DNA of 64,000 nucleotides from Stratiolaelaps scimitus (Eukaryota > Arthropoda > Arachnida > Mesostigmata > Laelapidae), in contig JABWDB010000032.1 in assembly GCA_019614645.1 (NCBI GenBank), positions 186,001 through 250,000 on the forward strand, read 5' to 3'. The notes beneath the pieces are model-generated. The model had not been told where the DNA came from, ran no database searches, and worked only from the letters and a program-made list of their open reading frames with translations. Below are positions 1 through 12,742 of this stretch, one piece after another. Both the position numbers and the translations under genes were made by a program. How positions within the stretch are numbered: position 1 is the first letter of the stretch; each line of letters begins with the position of its first letter.

Positions 1-795
1 TGTGGCCACGATATCAGCTTCTGTAAATTAGATGGAGAATACACAGACAAATGTATCGGGGGACGGCGGCAATTAGATGGTGTCAATTGGACGAATTCAT
101 TAATCGAGACGAAGGTGCAACCGTCTTGAGATGGCACTATTGTTAGGGGACTGCGAATAATCATGTCGTATCTCGGGGGGGGTGACCTGGCGTGAATACT
201 AGAGGGACCGGTATCGGCATTCGACGATTCTTATCTGCCGGCTTGCACGGCGACAAACGTTCGAGAAGTCAATACAAATGTAGGGTTTGCTTTTATAATT
301 AGATAATAAATAAATGTCATCGTGTACAAAACATTTACGACATTATTAATTACCATTATTGTACAACATAAATAACGTAGTTATTTGCATTGTACATCAT
401 TATAAATATATGTTCATAGGAATTGTCGTATGTTCATATATATATATATATATATATTTTTTTTTTTGTGTTCGTTCTTTGACCCTTGAAGTGTTACTGA
501 CTAGGCCATGATTGGGAAGTGTGTTGTCGCGCTGCTTCCAACCATATGTGTCATGTGGGATTCGAACCGGAGACCCTGCGGTTTCAGGTCGTCAACGCTT
601 CCCACTTGGCGTCAATTAAATATCCTATAATTATTCCCATTGCATCCTGGTCGAATCTCGCGAGGAGAGATGCATTCGTTACTATCTGTCAGTAAGTAAT
701 TCCCAACGGTAACTTTAAAAACTCATAGTTTATGATAGGTAACTTAAATAAGTTCTCTCAATGACAGTGCAGATAGATCGATGTTGGAGATGGAG

Positions 796-935
796 GTTTC
801 ATTAGAGGCTTATTAAAGGAGCTGCAGTGTTTCTACAAAGCTCAAGTTCTCTAAGGTGTCAGCAGGTCGCGGGACAACTCGAACCTGCGGCCTTCAGAGA
901 GGCACATTTACAGTATCCACCAGCCTGCCCATGAC
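796..935 (-). repeat. SINE family A copy
   Basis: tRNA-derived SINE in reverse: tail motif TTATTAAAGGAGCTGCAGTG, then AAGTTCTC, then a B-box-like CTCGAACCTGCGGCC. It has the 'GTCGCGGGACAACTCGAACCT' variant of the head. Moderately diverged. Confidence 0.6.
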
Positions 936-1969
936 TATAAGATTTCAAAAAGTTACGAAATCCGTGATAAAGGCCCGATGTAAAAGTGTTCGACAAATGC
1001 AACTCTATCGTGTAACTTAACGCTTTCCACATATGGCGCGATCATGTCGCTTCTTTGTATCTTGTTCAGTTCAACGGTCTTGCGAAGAACAAAATCATAT
1101 TTTCGACCACTCTTGCAAGTTATGCTATGTTTTAACTTATCTAATATAACTTATTAATATAGGAGTATGTATATAGCATCGAGGATGCTCGGACGGCAGG
1201 TGTGGTGAAAACGATTGCGCGACAACACATATGTACGGATGTACTATACCCCGTAGGAACGAGGACGGCCTGGTGATTGATGTCACCGATAAGAGTCACC
1301 TACGAGCAGAGCGGACACCGGGTTGGATAAGTAACTGAGCTTAGCTTAACCTAACTTATTTGCTCGATATCAAAGGTTCATAATTGCTCAGAGTCGCTGG
1401 CCAGCACCCAATCATGTGCGCGCATATTTGCAATGAAGTGAAACAGGAATCCCGAACTGATAATTAACTAATTATTCTTGGCCTATCGACGCAATAGGAC
1501 AAATAGCACTGCAAGGCACTGACTGTAGTAATACTTTTGACAGAGTCTCGGTCAGTGCCCCAAGTCGAAATCGGTTCTGGGTTTAGTCAGTAAGAGTCTG
1601 ACAATACCAGGCAACTACCTAATTGTGAGGTCTGGTGTCCGTGCAGCATGTACCTTTAACCTCTTAAAAAAGACAACAGCACTGGATGATTTAGCAAGTA
1701 ATTGATAGCCATAGGAAATTGATTAAAAATAGAAATTATTTTCATTTACAAATGTGGGTGCGCCACAATTGTACCACTCGCCGAACTTACAATTTCTACA
1801 ACAAAATAGCAACCTATCAAGGCTATCACTGTGTCGTGATGAGTAAGGTTAGGTTAGGCGTATGGTATATGAATCCTCGACTAAGTACTCCGAATCGAAT
1901 GACTCGCAGCAAGATCAATTAATCATCCATATACTTCTTTATATAGTAAATGCTTCCACTCTCAAAGCC

Positions 1970-2075
1970 TTCGAAACATTAACTCAGTCCACGGTACAAC
2001 TGTTTCCAGGGATGTTGCTTCGTAAAATGGATAACCCCCCACATACGTCGCGATGTACTTGTCAATATGCCCATA
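1970..2075 (-). repeat. SINE family C fragment, old
   Basis: AACTCAGTCCACGGTACAAC, TGTTTCCAGGGATGTTGCTT, CGTAAAATGGATAACCCCCC. Confidence 0.45.
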
Positions 2076-2178
2076 TCGAGTTGGCATTTCCTATTTGCAC
2101 GCAAGTCATTAATTGTTCCGCTCAATGAATCAGTTGGGTGACAATCCCACCGTGTGAACGTGGGTATTAATGATTAGG

Positions 2179-2325
2179 AAGGTAAGGTAAGGCTTTATTG
2201 ATTTATCAAAGGAACTGCATAGAATGCTTAAGTTCTCTTATATGTCATGCAACGGGATTAGAACCTGCGGCCTCTGGCATCAGGGGTATCACATTAATTC
2301 ACTCCCTGCCCTCCCTTGTCGACCT
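2179..2325 (-). repeat. SINE family A copy
   Basis: Reverse orientation: GGTAAGGTAAGGCTTTATTG tail, ATGCTTAAGTTCTCTTATAT, then TTAGAACCTGCGGCCTCTGG. The head is decayed. Confidence 0.7.
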
Positions 2326-2571
2326 GATCTATGCACATATATGGGGCCTGCTTTTGTGATTTTCCGCGTTTTCCCTTCATTCTTCAATGCCTCAGCTTGT
2401 TGCTTGAATTCGTCGATAGTTGCCGCAAGCTTGTAACCTCAGATCGGGGTTATATGGGAACATTTCATACGTGATAGACAGATCGATTTAATACGAGAAG
2501 AGGAGAAAGAGCCCACCGAAAGTCATATCACTAAGACATCCCAGTCCTGAGCGCTGCTCGAGCCCCTGTGG

Positions 2572-2705
2572 GTCAGCCTTCGGCAATCGGAGGATACGAA
2601 AAGGGGTGCACACACACGGGGGGGCTCGATCACCCCTGACACCGTTGGACATTTGCATCTGAAGGGGTTGTCCGTCTTATGGACCATGAATGCCGACAAC
2701 GATTG
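2572..2705 (+). repeat. SINE family C copy
   Basis: TTCGGCAATCGGAGGATACG, GGGGTGCACACACACG, CTCGATCACCCCTGACACCG, TTGGACATTTGCATCTGAAG, GGTTGTCCGTCTTATGGA. B-box-like part (GGCTCGATCACC) and body recognised from the other copies. Confidence 0.65.
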
Positions 2706-3383
2706 TATCGTTTTTTAAGATGTTTTTTTTGACGAGAACTCGAGCGTTGTAAAAAAAGGCAGCTACGTCAATAAACCAATCAATGAACGAATGAGTGGGC
2801 TGAGTTAAATGTTTAAGGATCTGCGAGAAATCAGGTCGGAAACATGTACCTCAATGATCTTAAGTCTCAGGCACCTGACCCAAGTTATGGGTTCGAGGAT
2901 TTTTAGATGGTAAAAATCCGGCACTATCACAGCGAATACCTAAGGTACCTTAAAAATGATATTTCCTCGAGCGTGTAGTATATCGCTACCAAAGAACTGA
3001 TGATGAGAAAATTCGATAAAAGTTCATCGACTCAGAGGTAAACATCTATGATTGATTTTGCATCGATTTTTTTTGTGAAATTGTAATTAGCAAAAAAACT
3101 CGTCTAGCACCTTCCGGTAACAATCGGCGAGACATTGGTTAATCGTGTCTAGCCAAGGTGGCGGACTTACTGAAAAATTCAGAACCACACACACACACAC
3201 AATGGCTTCGACGAGGCGCAATAGGTAGTGCCGGATAGCCTTCTACCTAAAGAAACGATAATCCAGGTGCCCTTGACTGAAAAGATTTGTTGCTTGATGT
3301 CGAAGCGTTATTGTTTGGTTCAATAGTGATACAAGTTTGGGGACCTTGATTGTGTTGAGCAATTATATATATATATGTAATAA

Positions 3384-3697
3384 TTAGAGAAGTAGTTGGG
3401 GACGAAGAAGTACCGTGGACGTTAAATGTTGGCTGAGAGTCAGCCCGAAAACCTTGGTCTTGGGGACAGGTCTAGGCTTGAGGTCATGGTCACCCCGGGA
3501 GGGAGCTGATGCCATTATCTCTATGCCTCTGCACAGCGACGGAAAGCCCTGCAGAGGGAAAGATTCTGGTCTTCGATAGCGCGAGTCAGGCTGTGGCAGA
3601 CCCCTTTAAGAAAGTTCGCAGTAAGATATATATCACCCCCACCCCCCCATAATCCCTAGAAATGATAACTGCTAGCTACTGTATGTTTGAATAAATG
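3384..3697 (+). repeat. Dispersed repeat E/D (unclassified, about 310 bp)
   Basis: Starts AATTAGAGAAGTAGTTGGGG, then (after a short family C type end) TGAGGTCATGGTCACCCCGG, ATGCCTCTGCACAGCGACGG. It ends with a poly-C-rich block and CATAATCCCTAGAAATGATA, TGTATGTTTGAATAAAT. Parts recur at 9985-10045, 21722-21860, 22235-22390 (reverse), 32665-32740, 36446-36486, 57830-57885, 58105-58140 and 60314-60350. Confidence 0.5.
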
Positions 3698-3715
3698 CCA
3701 TTCGACCCTATATAT

Positions 3716-3718
<3 letters not shown>

Positions 3719-3772
<54 letters not shown>
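3719..3772. repeat. (AT)n followed by (TG)n microsatellite
   Basis: About 20 AT units then about 6 TG units. Confidence 0.97.
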
Positions 3773-4176
3773 AAAACAGGGATTCTGCTTAACGTTGATA
3801 CTCAAGCAATACGTAACTGGAGGCAACAGCGGGTACCATTGAAGAATTGCTATCTAAAAAGCACCCAATGGACGACATGTTCTTCGCAAATTATAAGATT
3901 GTCCAGATCTTCCCCGTGATATATCACCCGCATCCGACCGACACATCGGCGTTCAGTTCTGTTCGATAACAGGGTCAGTCTTGAAAATATTGACCCTTCG
4001 ATCTGAGATATATATGCCTCAACCCGTCGCGCCAACGACATTTAGACAAGGATTCCGGGCATGGATACAACAACACAACGCTGTTTGCCGCTGAGGCTGA
4101 TTGTCTATTTTTGAATCGCCATGCGATCCAGGCTTGCCGCCTTACCAACAGGCCCTGATCTACGGTAAGGCCGGGG

Positions 4177-4179
<3 letters not shown>

Positions 4180-4226
<47 letters not shown>

Positions 4227-4240
4227 GTATATATATATAC
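4180..4240. repeat. (AT)n microsatellite with ATGT interruptions
   Basis: About 60 bases of AT with two TGT breaks. Confidence 0.97.
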
Positions 4241-5374
4241 ACCCGGCAAGGGGGCGCGAGGGGCTGCTTCCATTCGCCGTCGCGGATATCACAAATTGAC
4301 ATTTCTGTACCGAGCGATACCCGCTCAGAGAGCGTCCCCCCCCCTGCCCCGCCAGCCCCACACTCCACGTACACTTTTCCCGTTAGCTTCTGCCGAGGCA
4401 CGCACCTGCACGGGACATCTGGAACCGATCGCACTCGTCCACGTATACACGAGCGTGGCGAGGTAATATCAGCCTCACCGGTACCCGAGCCGCTGGCTTC
4501 GGCCTGTTGCCCCTAACGATGACGTGCTCGTCGTCGACAGCGTCGATGTTCGCTTCGAGCGAGGCGGGCGGCGCGCGATCTTGTCAGCAGGGACCCAGCA
4601 GTGACTCCCGGAGTGCCGGGACTGAGCTCGGGCAACCCGGATGGAGAACTCGTCGACGGGTATTGGGGGTATCGCACGGGAACGGAGGCTGGCTGCGACT
4701 TGGAATATCGTCTCGCTCCTGCGAGTACTAGTTGGGTGCGATCTAGTTGGGCAGCGAGACGGGCCCTGGACAAAACGCGCGGTATTACCCAGAATAGCCT
4801 TTGGGGAACCGGCAGCAGTAGGAGGGTTGCTTGGTTGGTTGGTTGTATGCCATCCTCGCTAAGGAGTACAACACCCGAAACAGTCCTCGTAGACCGACCA
4901 GTGAGCGATGTCTGTCTGGCAGTTTGATCGATGGGCAGCTTGACTCAATGGGATGTGCGCCAGCTACACTCGGTCGTGCCAGTGTTTGTTTGTATAAGGT
5001 GATAGCAAGGGCAACGTCCACACGGCGCAGCGTCGAGATAAAGCTGAGAAAGCTGAGACTTAATGGGGAAACACTGTCAGTCATCAGTGTTCTTCGAAGG
5101 GTACGCATATGAACTTTCGACTTGAAGTAAGCTCTGACCTTAACTTGGCATATGAAGTACACTACGAGGCAGCGTCTACTCTAGCTATGAACACGGAGCA
5201 ACTTGAATTCTGAACATCTAGTTCAGATTAGTCGAATGCAACGCCGAATGAAATCCTCACACAACCGTCCAGGAAAAGATGATTAGGCTTCGTCAATTAG
5301 ACGCAAGCAAGAAATGTTCGTTGAGAGGGGGTAATTAATGGGTGGTAAGTGTTTCGTCGTTGCAACAAATATCA

Positions 5375-5462
5375 GGGTTGGCCCTAGATAGGTTCTTGAA
5401 ATCATGCTGAGATCATTTCGAGACCTGTCGCATAGGGGGAATAGCTGAGAGTCAGCTAACAA
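5375..5462 (+). repeat. SINE family B, decayed 3' end
   Basis: TTGGCCCTAGATAGGTTCTT, GACCTGTCGCATAGGGGGAA, TAGCTGAGAGTCAGCTAAC. Confidence 0.45.
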
Positions 5463-6240
5463 AGCTATTATAGGTCGCTCATCGTAACGGCCAATGGAAA
5501 ACTAGTCTAGTTAATGTGAGATACAATTCATCATTACCTCGCCATCTATTTCTATGGAGGACAGCATTTCTATAAATCCAGGCGATTATGACACGAAGCG
5601 TCTCCCTACCTAAGTACTTCATTGCCTACCACTCCCTAGGTGTCTGCTAATTATTGCAGGTCTATAATTAGTATTGCACATGATTTAGGGTGAAGTTATT
5701 CTACCAAAGGTTCTTGACAAACATGCCCACACTCTCTTCGAGTCAACCATAAAAAAAGCGCAAATCACCCCCGTATGAAACGGGTCTCATTGTCGGACAA
5801 GCGGACATCACCAGCGCTAACAGCGTATACTATTGAGCATTAGCATACACAGACACAGCTCTGGAGGGTGGCTAAGGTGCAGCAATTCTTGGACATTTCG
5901 AGTAAAAACGTTCTCGGGGCAGCCTGAAGGAGTAGGGGATTGCGTGAGAACTTCGTAATGACACAAAGGTCGCAAAATGTAGCCGATTGTCGTCGGTCTG
6001 ATCTGACGTCAACCACCAGATCGCATTCGTGGGTCGGCCAACGACAGGCCGGGTCGTTCGGAGTCCGGCAGAACGTATGCTTTCGTACACACAGTAATTT
6101 CTTTGTGGACAACAAACTGGGATGAGGCGAATTGAAATAGATAAACGAGTCCGCCGACGGCAGGTCGTCGACTGCATCGTTGCTGACGTTTCGTAGTCAG
6201 GAAACTGAGGGGTCGCGGGCCGATGCAAGGTACATCGCAT

Positions 6241-7690
6241 GAGAGTCGCTCGCCCCCCCCCCCCCCTCCTCCTCCCCGGGGGATCGCTTCATCAGCGTCT
6301 CAATCTGTACAATTCTTCCATTTGCCGCCTGAACGCACAGACCCCCACCTACAGACCCTAGTGTATCCCATTAAAGAGTCGAATGGATAGAAAGAAATTG
6401 GGGCCAACCGACCGGGGGTGGGACGCATGGGAATGAAACTTCAGGCCGGCGACGACGTCGTCGTCCTCCTCCTCCTCCTCCTCCTCTTCCTGCTGCGTCC
6501 TTCTTCAGGACAACCTAGTCGCTGCCTGGTTGTCCTCATCTATCCCTAAACTTTCTTCTCCTGCTACGAGCGAATGGGCAAGCGGCGGACGCGGCTGCTG
6601 CTGACGACGACGACGCTAGACGCGACTGACTGCAAAGATGCTGGGTACTGCTTCTGCCAGCCTGCGACTACCCAGCAAAAAGGCACACTGACAGCGGCGG
6701 GGCAAGAAGACGTCGCCGGGTGGGCATCGAACGACGTGGCACGGAAGAGAAGGCCGAGTCGGCCGGATCAACGCCGGATGGCTGTGTGGGAATTTGGGAC
6801 GGCGGGAACGAGAGGAGAACACATCGGACACGGGACAGGAAAAAGGCTGGCGAATACGGAGGTCCCACGAAGAAACTAGACGCCATTGGGAAATCGAATA
6901 GGGGATAGTCGACGGGCGAAGCGACTGCTAGCAAGCAGTAGGGGGTACGAGGTTGGTGGTGCTGCTGCTGGCGTTCAGGATAACGCCAGAAACAGGACGA
7001 CGCAGGCAGCAATAGCATTGAAGAGGCCAAGGAAACGAGAGCCTTCACCGCTCGATGAGGATTCCGTCTTCGAATCCTCTCTCCCGTTTGCTGCCTTTCA
7101 CCCGTGCGTCTCGCGATTCTCTGGCCTTTCGTCCATAACCCCTCCGACTCTGATTCCCTCCGTTCAGATCGGCTCGGACCCCCCCCCCCCTGAACCCCCG
7201 ATCGAGAGGCAGCCGTCGTCGCGTTTCCTAGTGCTTGGGCGTTCGCTTGTTCGTGTGTCGACGGCCCGCAAACTGAGTCGAGGCGCCAGGAAGCCTCCGA
7301 GTGAGTTCCCGCAACGTCCCTTCGTTCAGGAGTCTTCTCAGGAGATAGAGGAGAGCGGGTTAGGTAGAAAGGAGCACGGGGCAGGATGCGAAGGAGTATA
7401 CGACTGATTACTTGCCACCTCGTTCGCTCTGTTCTCCCAGCCCAACTGTCTTCGTCCGGGGGCCCTCGCTCCTGCGCCTGGTGCTGCCGCCTTCGTTGCC
7501 GACCAACGGGCAGAAAAGGACGAGTGGCAACAACACTGACAACATAAGCGCAGTGGCGAAACCGCCCACAGGGCAGCAATCGCAGACGTCGTACCAGCGA
7601 CGGCTGTTGGTAGCGGTTGGTGCTGTTGTTGCGCATCGACAAGATACGTCCATATCGTTCGTGCTATCGAGGACTAGCGAGGGATAACGC
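6241..7690. other. GC-rich island with long chance-like frames
   Basis: Starts with a C run and a CTC repeat (about 6246-6490), followed by 1.2 kb much richer in G+C and CpG than the surroundings. Open frames exist on both strands, the longest 324 codons on minus (7642-6668). But it is Arg/Ser/Pro-rich with no domain I recognise, which is what GC-rich DNA gives by chance. It could be the promoter and 5' UTR of a gene whose exons I cannot find. Confidence 0.5.
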
Positions 7691-8717
7691 GAGCGGGATC
7701 TGTAGCACTCGATTCTGGGGGTTTTCTCCGCACCGATCGTGTACAAATACACGAAGATCAATGTGTTTTCGAGAGGAGTCCATTGTTGTTGCCATTATTC
7801 TACAGTGCGTAGGATATTGCGGCATATGAATGAAAATTGCATTAGACTATTTAGGATTTTCGGCTTTATAAGTGTGAAAGAGGATGTTCTCCAAACTTTC
7901 AAAATGGTTCGGGTGACAAGTTGCGCACATGTTGTACATCTATACATATATCGAACTAATCGAACGTATTGAGCGTATCGAACGAATTTTCGGTGGATCG
8001 CCCGGAAGGTCAAAAAGTTCAATTGAATCCCATTTCTGGTCGGGATGTTTTGTTTTTTCACGCAGGTGCGACCTTTTGAAAAAAATCGCCTCAAAACTTG
8101 AAAACCTCTCTCTTAACGAAAGCACTTTGTACGCGTATGCCACCGTTCTACCCTCTCTCTGAACCGATGCGATTGATTGAGCATGAACAAGGGACAATGA
8201 AGATCTATGTTCAGCTTTGTAGGACCAATGCATCTGATACAACTTCGTACTCTGTTAGATTTATTCTCATAAGTACTGCCGTCAATTTAAGGGCACATTG
8301 GTATAGTCCGACGACGAATGGCCTATTATACCTTTGTCTCCACCTCCGCTGTCGGATTGCACAAGAGCGATTTTAGCTCGATGAGTGGCTTGATGGTTCT
8401 CTTGCGGGGAGGGTCAACTGATTTGCCTGATTAATATATCTAATTAGCATGTTTCACCGTGACATGTGATATATCTCAGTAATCATTTATGTGGCCATTT
8501 AGGGAAAAATAAATATGTGAATATATGCTCTCAACTACACCAATACGCTTGCGAGGACCGCATGGCCAACTTAGGGCTTCACTGAAGAACGTGATATATC
8601 TACCACTTTCGACGGATTCTCCATTGAGCAGGAGCCGACCTAATCTCATAAGCGAACTCAACAACAAAATGTCTTCTGGGTCTGACTCCTACCAGCCGTA
8701 AACATTTAAATCCTTGT

Positions 8718-8800
8718 TACAGGCCTATTTTGCGTTGCTTCGTAAGACGAACAACCCCTTCAAAATGCAAATGTGCACGACGATGTCGGCGTATCGAACT
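8718..8800 (-). repeat. SINE family C fragment
   Basis: GCGTTGCTTCGTAAGACGAA, CAACCCCTTCAAAATGCAAA, TGTGCACGACGATG. Confidence 0.5.
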
Positions 8801-9647
8801 CCCGTACCTAACCGGACAGGAGCCGATGCTCGGTTGTCCGCCAACAAAACAATCTCGGCTGTACAGCTCAAGCAGCAGTCGGTCTTCCATCCCATCAAAC
8901 GAGCTCACAGTCTCATCGCATCATTGTCTCGACTATCCATGTACATAGGTGTTATACCAGCATACGCTGGTGGCCGTTCAACGCGAACACCATAACAAAA
9001 GGTGGAGACGAAAAAAAGGCCTCATACGCGAGTACTATAACTACCCCACCTCCAACCCCCAGTTGTCCGCCTCTTCCGCCATTGGCCCAAGTGGTGCCGC
9101 CGCGCAGGACTGTCCGAATCGTCTGCAGTCGGCGACAACGAAGAAACCCCAACAGACAACGACCTCTGTCCGGCAGCCTTCCCGAGAAGCGTTCGCCTCT
9201 TATGCGAGCGCAGTCTCGGCCGCTAGCAGTCCCCAGAGAAACAACATTGCCTCCGCGTTTCTTGCCCGACGCCCGGAGCCCTGTAGCTAAACATGTCCCC
9301 CTCTGTTATTAGTGGAACATAACACTTTCGCTAACGAAGCGTACGGGCGCCCTTCCTCTCTCTCTCTCTCTCTCTCTCCAGAGGTAGAGCCTTTGTGTGG
9401 ACAACTATCGTCGCTCTCAAGTCCCCAATGCACTGTACTGGCCAACTGTGAACGAAGCCGCTGTGCTGCGGTTCAAGAGGCGCGTGGGGGCGGGAGGGGG
9501 GTAGTGGGGTGTCTAAACCAGAAAACCGTGTGCAAAAAATAGACCCCAAAACGAGCATATTATTAAGGAGGTACCCGGTTTCGCAGGTAACCGACAACTT
9601 GAATCAGCGTTAAGGTTCGCTATGCAGAGCCTAACTCAATTAAATGG

Positions 9648-9650
<3 letters not shown>

Positions 9651-9690
<40 letters not shown>
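9651..9690. repeat. (AT)n microsatellite
   Basis: 20 AT units. Confidence 0.98.
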
Positions 9691-9693
<3 letters not shown>

Positions 9694-9942
9694 GTTCTCA
9701 CTAAAACGATAGCCTCTGCCCTGACATCGAATTGATATATTTCTACTTCTAAGGCATTTGGATATATATATATACATATCTTTATAATGATGCACATACT
9801 TGTGCCTTATCCAGTAATAGGCTGAATGTTAAAGAAAATCAACACATGATGCGACAGCCCTTTATCCACTGTTGCTTGTGTTTTTTTTACGTGAACTTAG
9901 GCGTAGATAAAAAGAAACTGTAGTTCCGTACAAGAAACCAAG

Positions 9943-9979
<37 letters not shown>

Positions 9980-10347
9980 ATCAGCTAATCCCCCCCAATA
10001 ATCCCTAGAGATGATTCCTAATTATTGTATGTTTGAATAAATATTCCTATATATATAGATATATATCTCTGTTTGATCTCAAATTTATCGAAACGGGTCG
10101 GCAGAATTTGCTAAAATCTCAAGATGGAATACATGCGCCATATGTATATGCTAGAAAATCGTGCTTCAGGACCGTTTTTTGTCTAATTCCTAAACGTTCC
10201 TTGGATATTCATGGGGGAAAAGCGCCTTTGTGTATACGTTTTAACGTATACAATACGTCTCAACGAAAACAATACGCTTTAACGCATACAATATATATAT
10301 ATATATATATATATATACTCGGTCACAATCCGGCCGTTCAGCCCACC

Positions 10348-10490
10348 CGTCAGCGCGATTGGCTTCGGCAGTGGCTAAGTCTCTGGCTGCTAAGAAAGCC
10401 GAAGACCGCAGGTTTGACTCATCCCTCGACCTGGTCACATATCGAGAACCCTAGCATTGTGAAAGCTGCACTTCGATTGATCGAAGCACA
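10348..10490 (+). repeat. SINE family A copy, lacking the 3' tail
   Basis: Forward: GGCTAAGTCTCTGGCTGCTA, AGACCGCAGGTTTGACTCAT (B box), then ACCTGGTCACATAT. It ends at GCTGCACTTCGATTG without the usual TTTAATAAACC. Confidence 0.55.
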
Positions 10491-10521
10491 AAAACCTTAG
10501 TATAGTACTCGTATAGCATAC

Positions 10522-10710
10522 CTTTCGAAGGTAGTGCTCGGTGACATTTGGCCAAGGTGAGACCCGTACGAACAAGTCCGGCTCAGTGACTTCCAGGTTA
10601 TTGTGACGCGCCTGGGAGTCGACAAAGAGAATGTTCCCTATAATCCTGTCCTTCTCCTCAGGACTCGTACGATGACTGCCACCGTCCTTCGTCTTGTTAG
10701 CCACGAGAAC
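10522..10710 (-). CDS. Exon candidate of unrecognised gene (minus strand)
   Basis: 189 bases, 63 codons, phase 0 at both ends, between acceptor TTATTTCAG and donor GTATGC. It reads VLVANKTKDGG, then SPEEKDRIIGNILFVDSQ, then EPDLFVRVSPWPNVTEHYLRK. Two N-glycosylation sites (NKT, NVT) suggest the lumen or outside of the cell. The codons are GC-rich at the third position, unlike the AT-rich surroundings. It joins in phase with the candidate at 12743. Family not recognised. Confidence 0.55.
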
Positions 10711-10962
10711 CTGAAATAATGAGAGAAAAATAGTGAGCGGAACCGATTTACCGATTACAACCAATTACCGGGGCCACAATTCCCCCCAGACTTCCCCAGA
10801 CTTCCACCACCCCCCGGCTCCCGGGTACAGATGCACGATGCTCAAGTGGCCCAGCTGGCCAGAAATAGTTTCTCCCAGGAGTGAATACACGCATTGAGTG
10901 AACCGCAATGCTCCGCTAGAGCCATGACCGAAATTTAGCGTGCAAATGTGTAGGCATGTTTG

Positions 10963-11034
10963 AGGTAAAGGGCTTTATTATTGGTTTATTAAAGGAGCTG
11001 CAATTTCATAATGCTTAAGCTCTCTTATATGTCG
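10963..11034 (-). repeat. SINE family A, 3' tail only
   Basis: GGTAAAGGGCTTTATTATTG, TTTATTAAAGGAGCTGCAAT and TCTCTTATATGTC. The tRNA-like head is absent. Confidence 0.65.
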
Positions 11035-11344
11035 GCAATACAACGAGGCGTTGAAGGAAATCTCGAGCTAATTCGTCCGTTCTTCTCCGACACCGAAAGG
11101 CAGATACACTCACGCGTACACATCCGGCTCCTATTGGATGCAGACAATGATTTTTACACTCTATCAAGGATGTAACACTCGGGATGTAGAAGCCGATCCG
11201 CTTCGAGAGATACTCCTCTATGAAGCGGTGGAAATGATCGATGCTTGCTAGTAATGCCACAAGGGGTTTAGCTAGCTTGGTTCTAACAAGATCAACTCTT
11301 TTTACTACATTGACAAGAAATGGACGGTGCAATTCAAATGTCAA

Positions 11345-11377
<33 letters not shown>

Positions 11378-11381
11378 TTCT

Positions 11382-11460
11382 TCGGCTCGAGTCCCGCGAT
11401 GTGACATATAAGAGAACTTAAGCATTATAAAAGTTCCTTAAATAAACCAATAAACCTTCA
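11382..11460 (+). repeat. SINE family A, 5'-truncated
   Basis: GGCTCGAGTCCCGCGATGTG, then ACATATAAGAGAACTTAAGC, then AAATAAACCAATAAACC. It lies in opposite orientation to the tail fragment at 10963. Confidence 0.65.
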
Positions 11461-12334
11461 AACCATCGTTAGCTTGTTCCTGGCAAGGAGAGCTTGCAGA
11501 TTCACTAGTCATGATATGGACAGATCGACCACCCCTGGCGCTACCGGTATGGCACCGTTAATTATAGGGCAAACTATAATCGGATGGCCACGCTGATCAC
11601 TCCCGGTACAGGTTGCACTGCTGTCACCTGGCTAATATCGCGCCGACCAAGCAACCTGCATCGGACCTCGATGCCTATGTCTCAACCTGTGAACATCTGA
11701 ATAAAATAATGACAACATGTCGCATAAAATCTCCACATGACGGTCCGGTCATCTCCTCCAAATGATGTTCAAACCCACTGAATTCGAACACACTCCATAG
11801 TTACGTGGCAATCTGCCTATCATAGTCTAATCCCGTAAAATTAGCTCACCATGTAACAAGCGTTAGTACAACTGTACCCCTCGTCATTCTCTACGCATTC
11901 GTTGCCAGTGAATTCTATCTTCAGTGATCCTTTTTTTTTTTGGGTTATACGATGCGACGTTGTGAACACATATGTATGTGACTGAATTAATAATTAAATA
12001 TTGTCAGTTGATAATTAAATATTATTGCATGTGTATGCTATAATACAAGTGTATTTAACCACTTACGATTAGGCTGGCCTACAATATATTATATATATGT
12101 TCTAAGAACTCCAGCCAAAGCTTATTCTTTTGTCATTTTACGTTAAAGTCTATTGATCGGAATATTGAGACCTCCGCTGTTTGGGGCTACAGTGAGGGTA
12201 TACGTCTTAAAATGACACAAGTTAATTAGCTAATACAACAAGTTGTGTTCGGAGAACGCTTACGAACTGATTTTATATCAGTTACAAAATAGTGTCTAGT
12301 CACAGAGCGCAAAAACAAATGTTCCACCCTCAGC

Positions 12335-12520
12335 CTTAAACATTCAGCTCAATCCACGGCACAACTACTGCTTTCGGCATTCATGTTCCATAAGACGGAT
12401 AAGCACTGTTTGCTCAAATGCAAATGTGCAACGAGGCACCGACCTCCCCGTGTCCGTGTGTGCGCGCACCTAGGTCTTGCACCTTCTCAAGGTTGTCGAT
12501 GGCAGGCCACACGGATCGCA
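12335..12520 (-). repeat. SINE family C copy
   Basis: ATTCAGCTCAATCCACGGCA, CTGCTTTCGGCATTCATGTT, CCATAAGACGGATAAGCACT, GCAAATGTGCAACGAGGCAC, GTGTGTGCGCGCACC. Confidence 0.6.
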
Positions 12521-12742
12521 CCCCTCGGGCCACCCCCGGGGGCTCGGTCAGGAACTCCTGGCTCTGCTGGGCCTAGCCCTAGATTTTCACTCTTGTCTCA
12601 AAATCTTACACGGACTTACTAGTAGCCATTGCTGCGTTTACTGATTACAAACTTCGACGTTGGTGGATTGAGAGAGAGAAAAAAAACGCTGCCCCTCCCC
12701 GTACAAGCTTAGCGATTTGCTCGCCAATAGACAACGACGTAC

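Larger units (their letters stand above)
1..6240. other. Region without supported genes
   Basis: Contains the SINE, E/D and microsatellite copies listed, some AACCTAACC-type motifs (about 1340 and 1850) and a GC-richer stretch at 4.25-5.0 kb with overlapping short frames on both strands. No splice-compatible coding exon seen. Confidence 0.6.
7691..10347. other. Region without supported genes
   Basis: AT-rich, with a family C fragment, a (CT)n run at about 9355 and AT tracts. A weak minus-strand terminal-exon candidate (8639-8571) is discussed under rejected items. Confidence 0.55.

Noticed and set aside
3695..4466. Short frames rich in Ile-Tyr repeats
   Set aside because: Translations of (AT)n microsatellite, not genes. 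The same applies at 10.0, 13.8, 15.2, 22.1, 25.2, 33.7 and 54.1 kb.
6668..7642. 324-codon minus-strand open frame
   Set aside because: Lies in GC-rich DNA where stops are rare; Arg/Ser/Pro/Gln-rich, no domain or signal recognised, and overlapping long frames exist on the plus strand. Kept only as part of the GC island.
8571..8639. Minus-strand terminal-exon candidate (VGSCSMENPSKVV...VKP, stop) in phase 0 with the exon at 10522
   Set aside because: Only 22 codons, weak acceptor (GAGATTAG), no family match. Phase agreement alone has a one-in-three chance.
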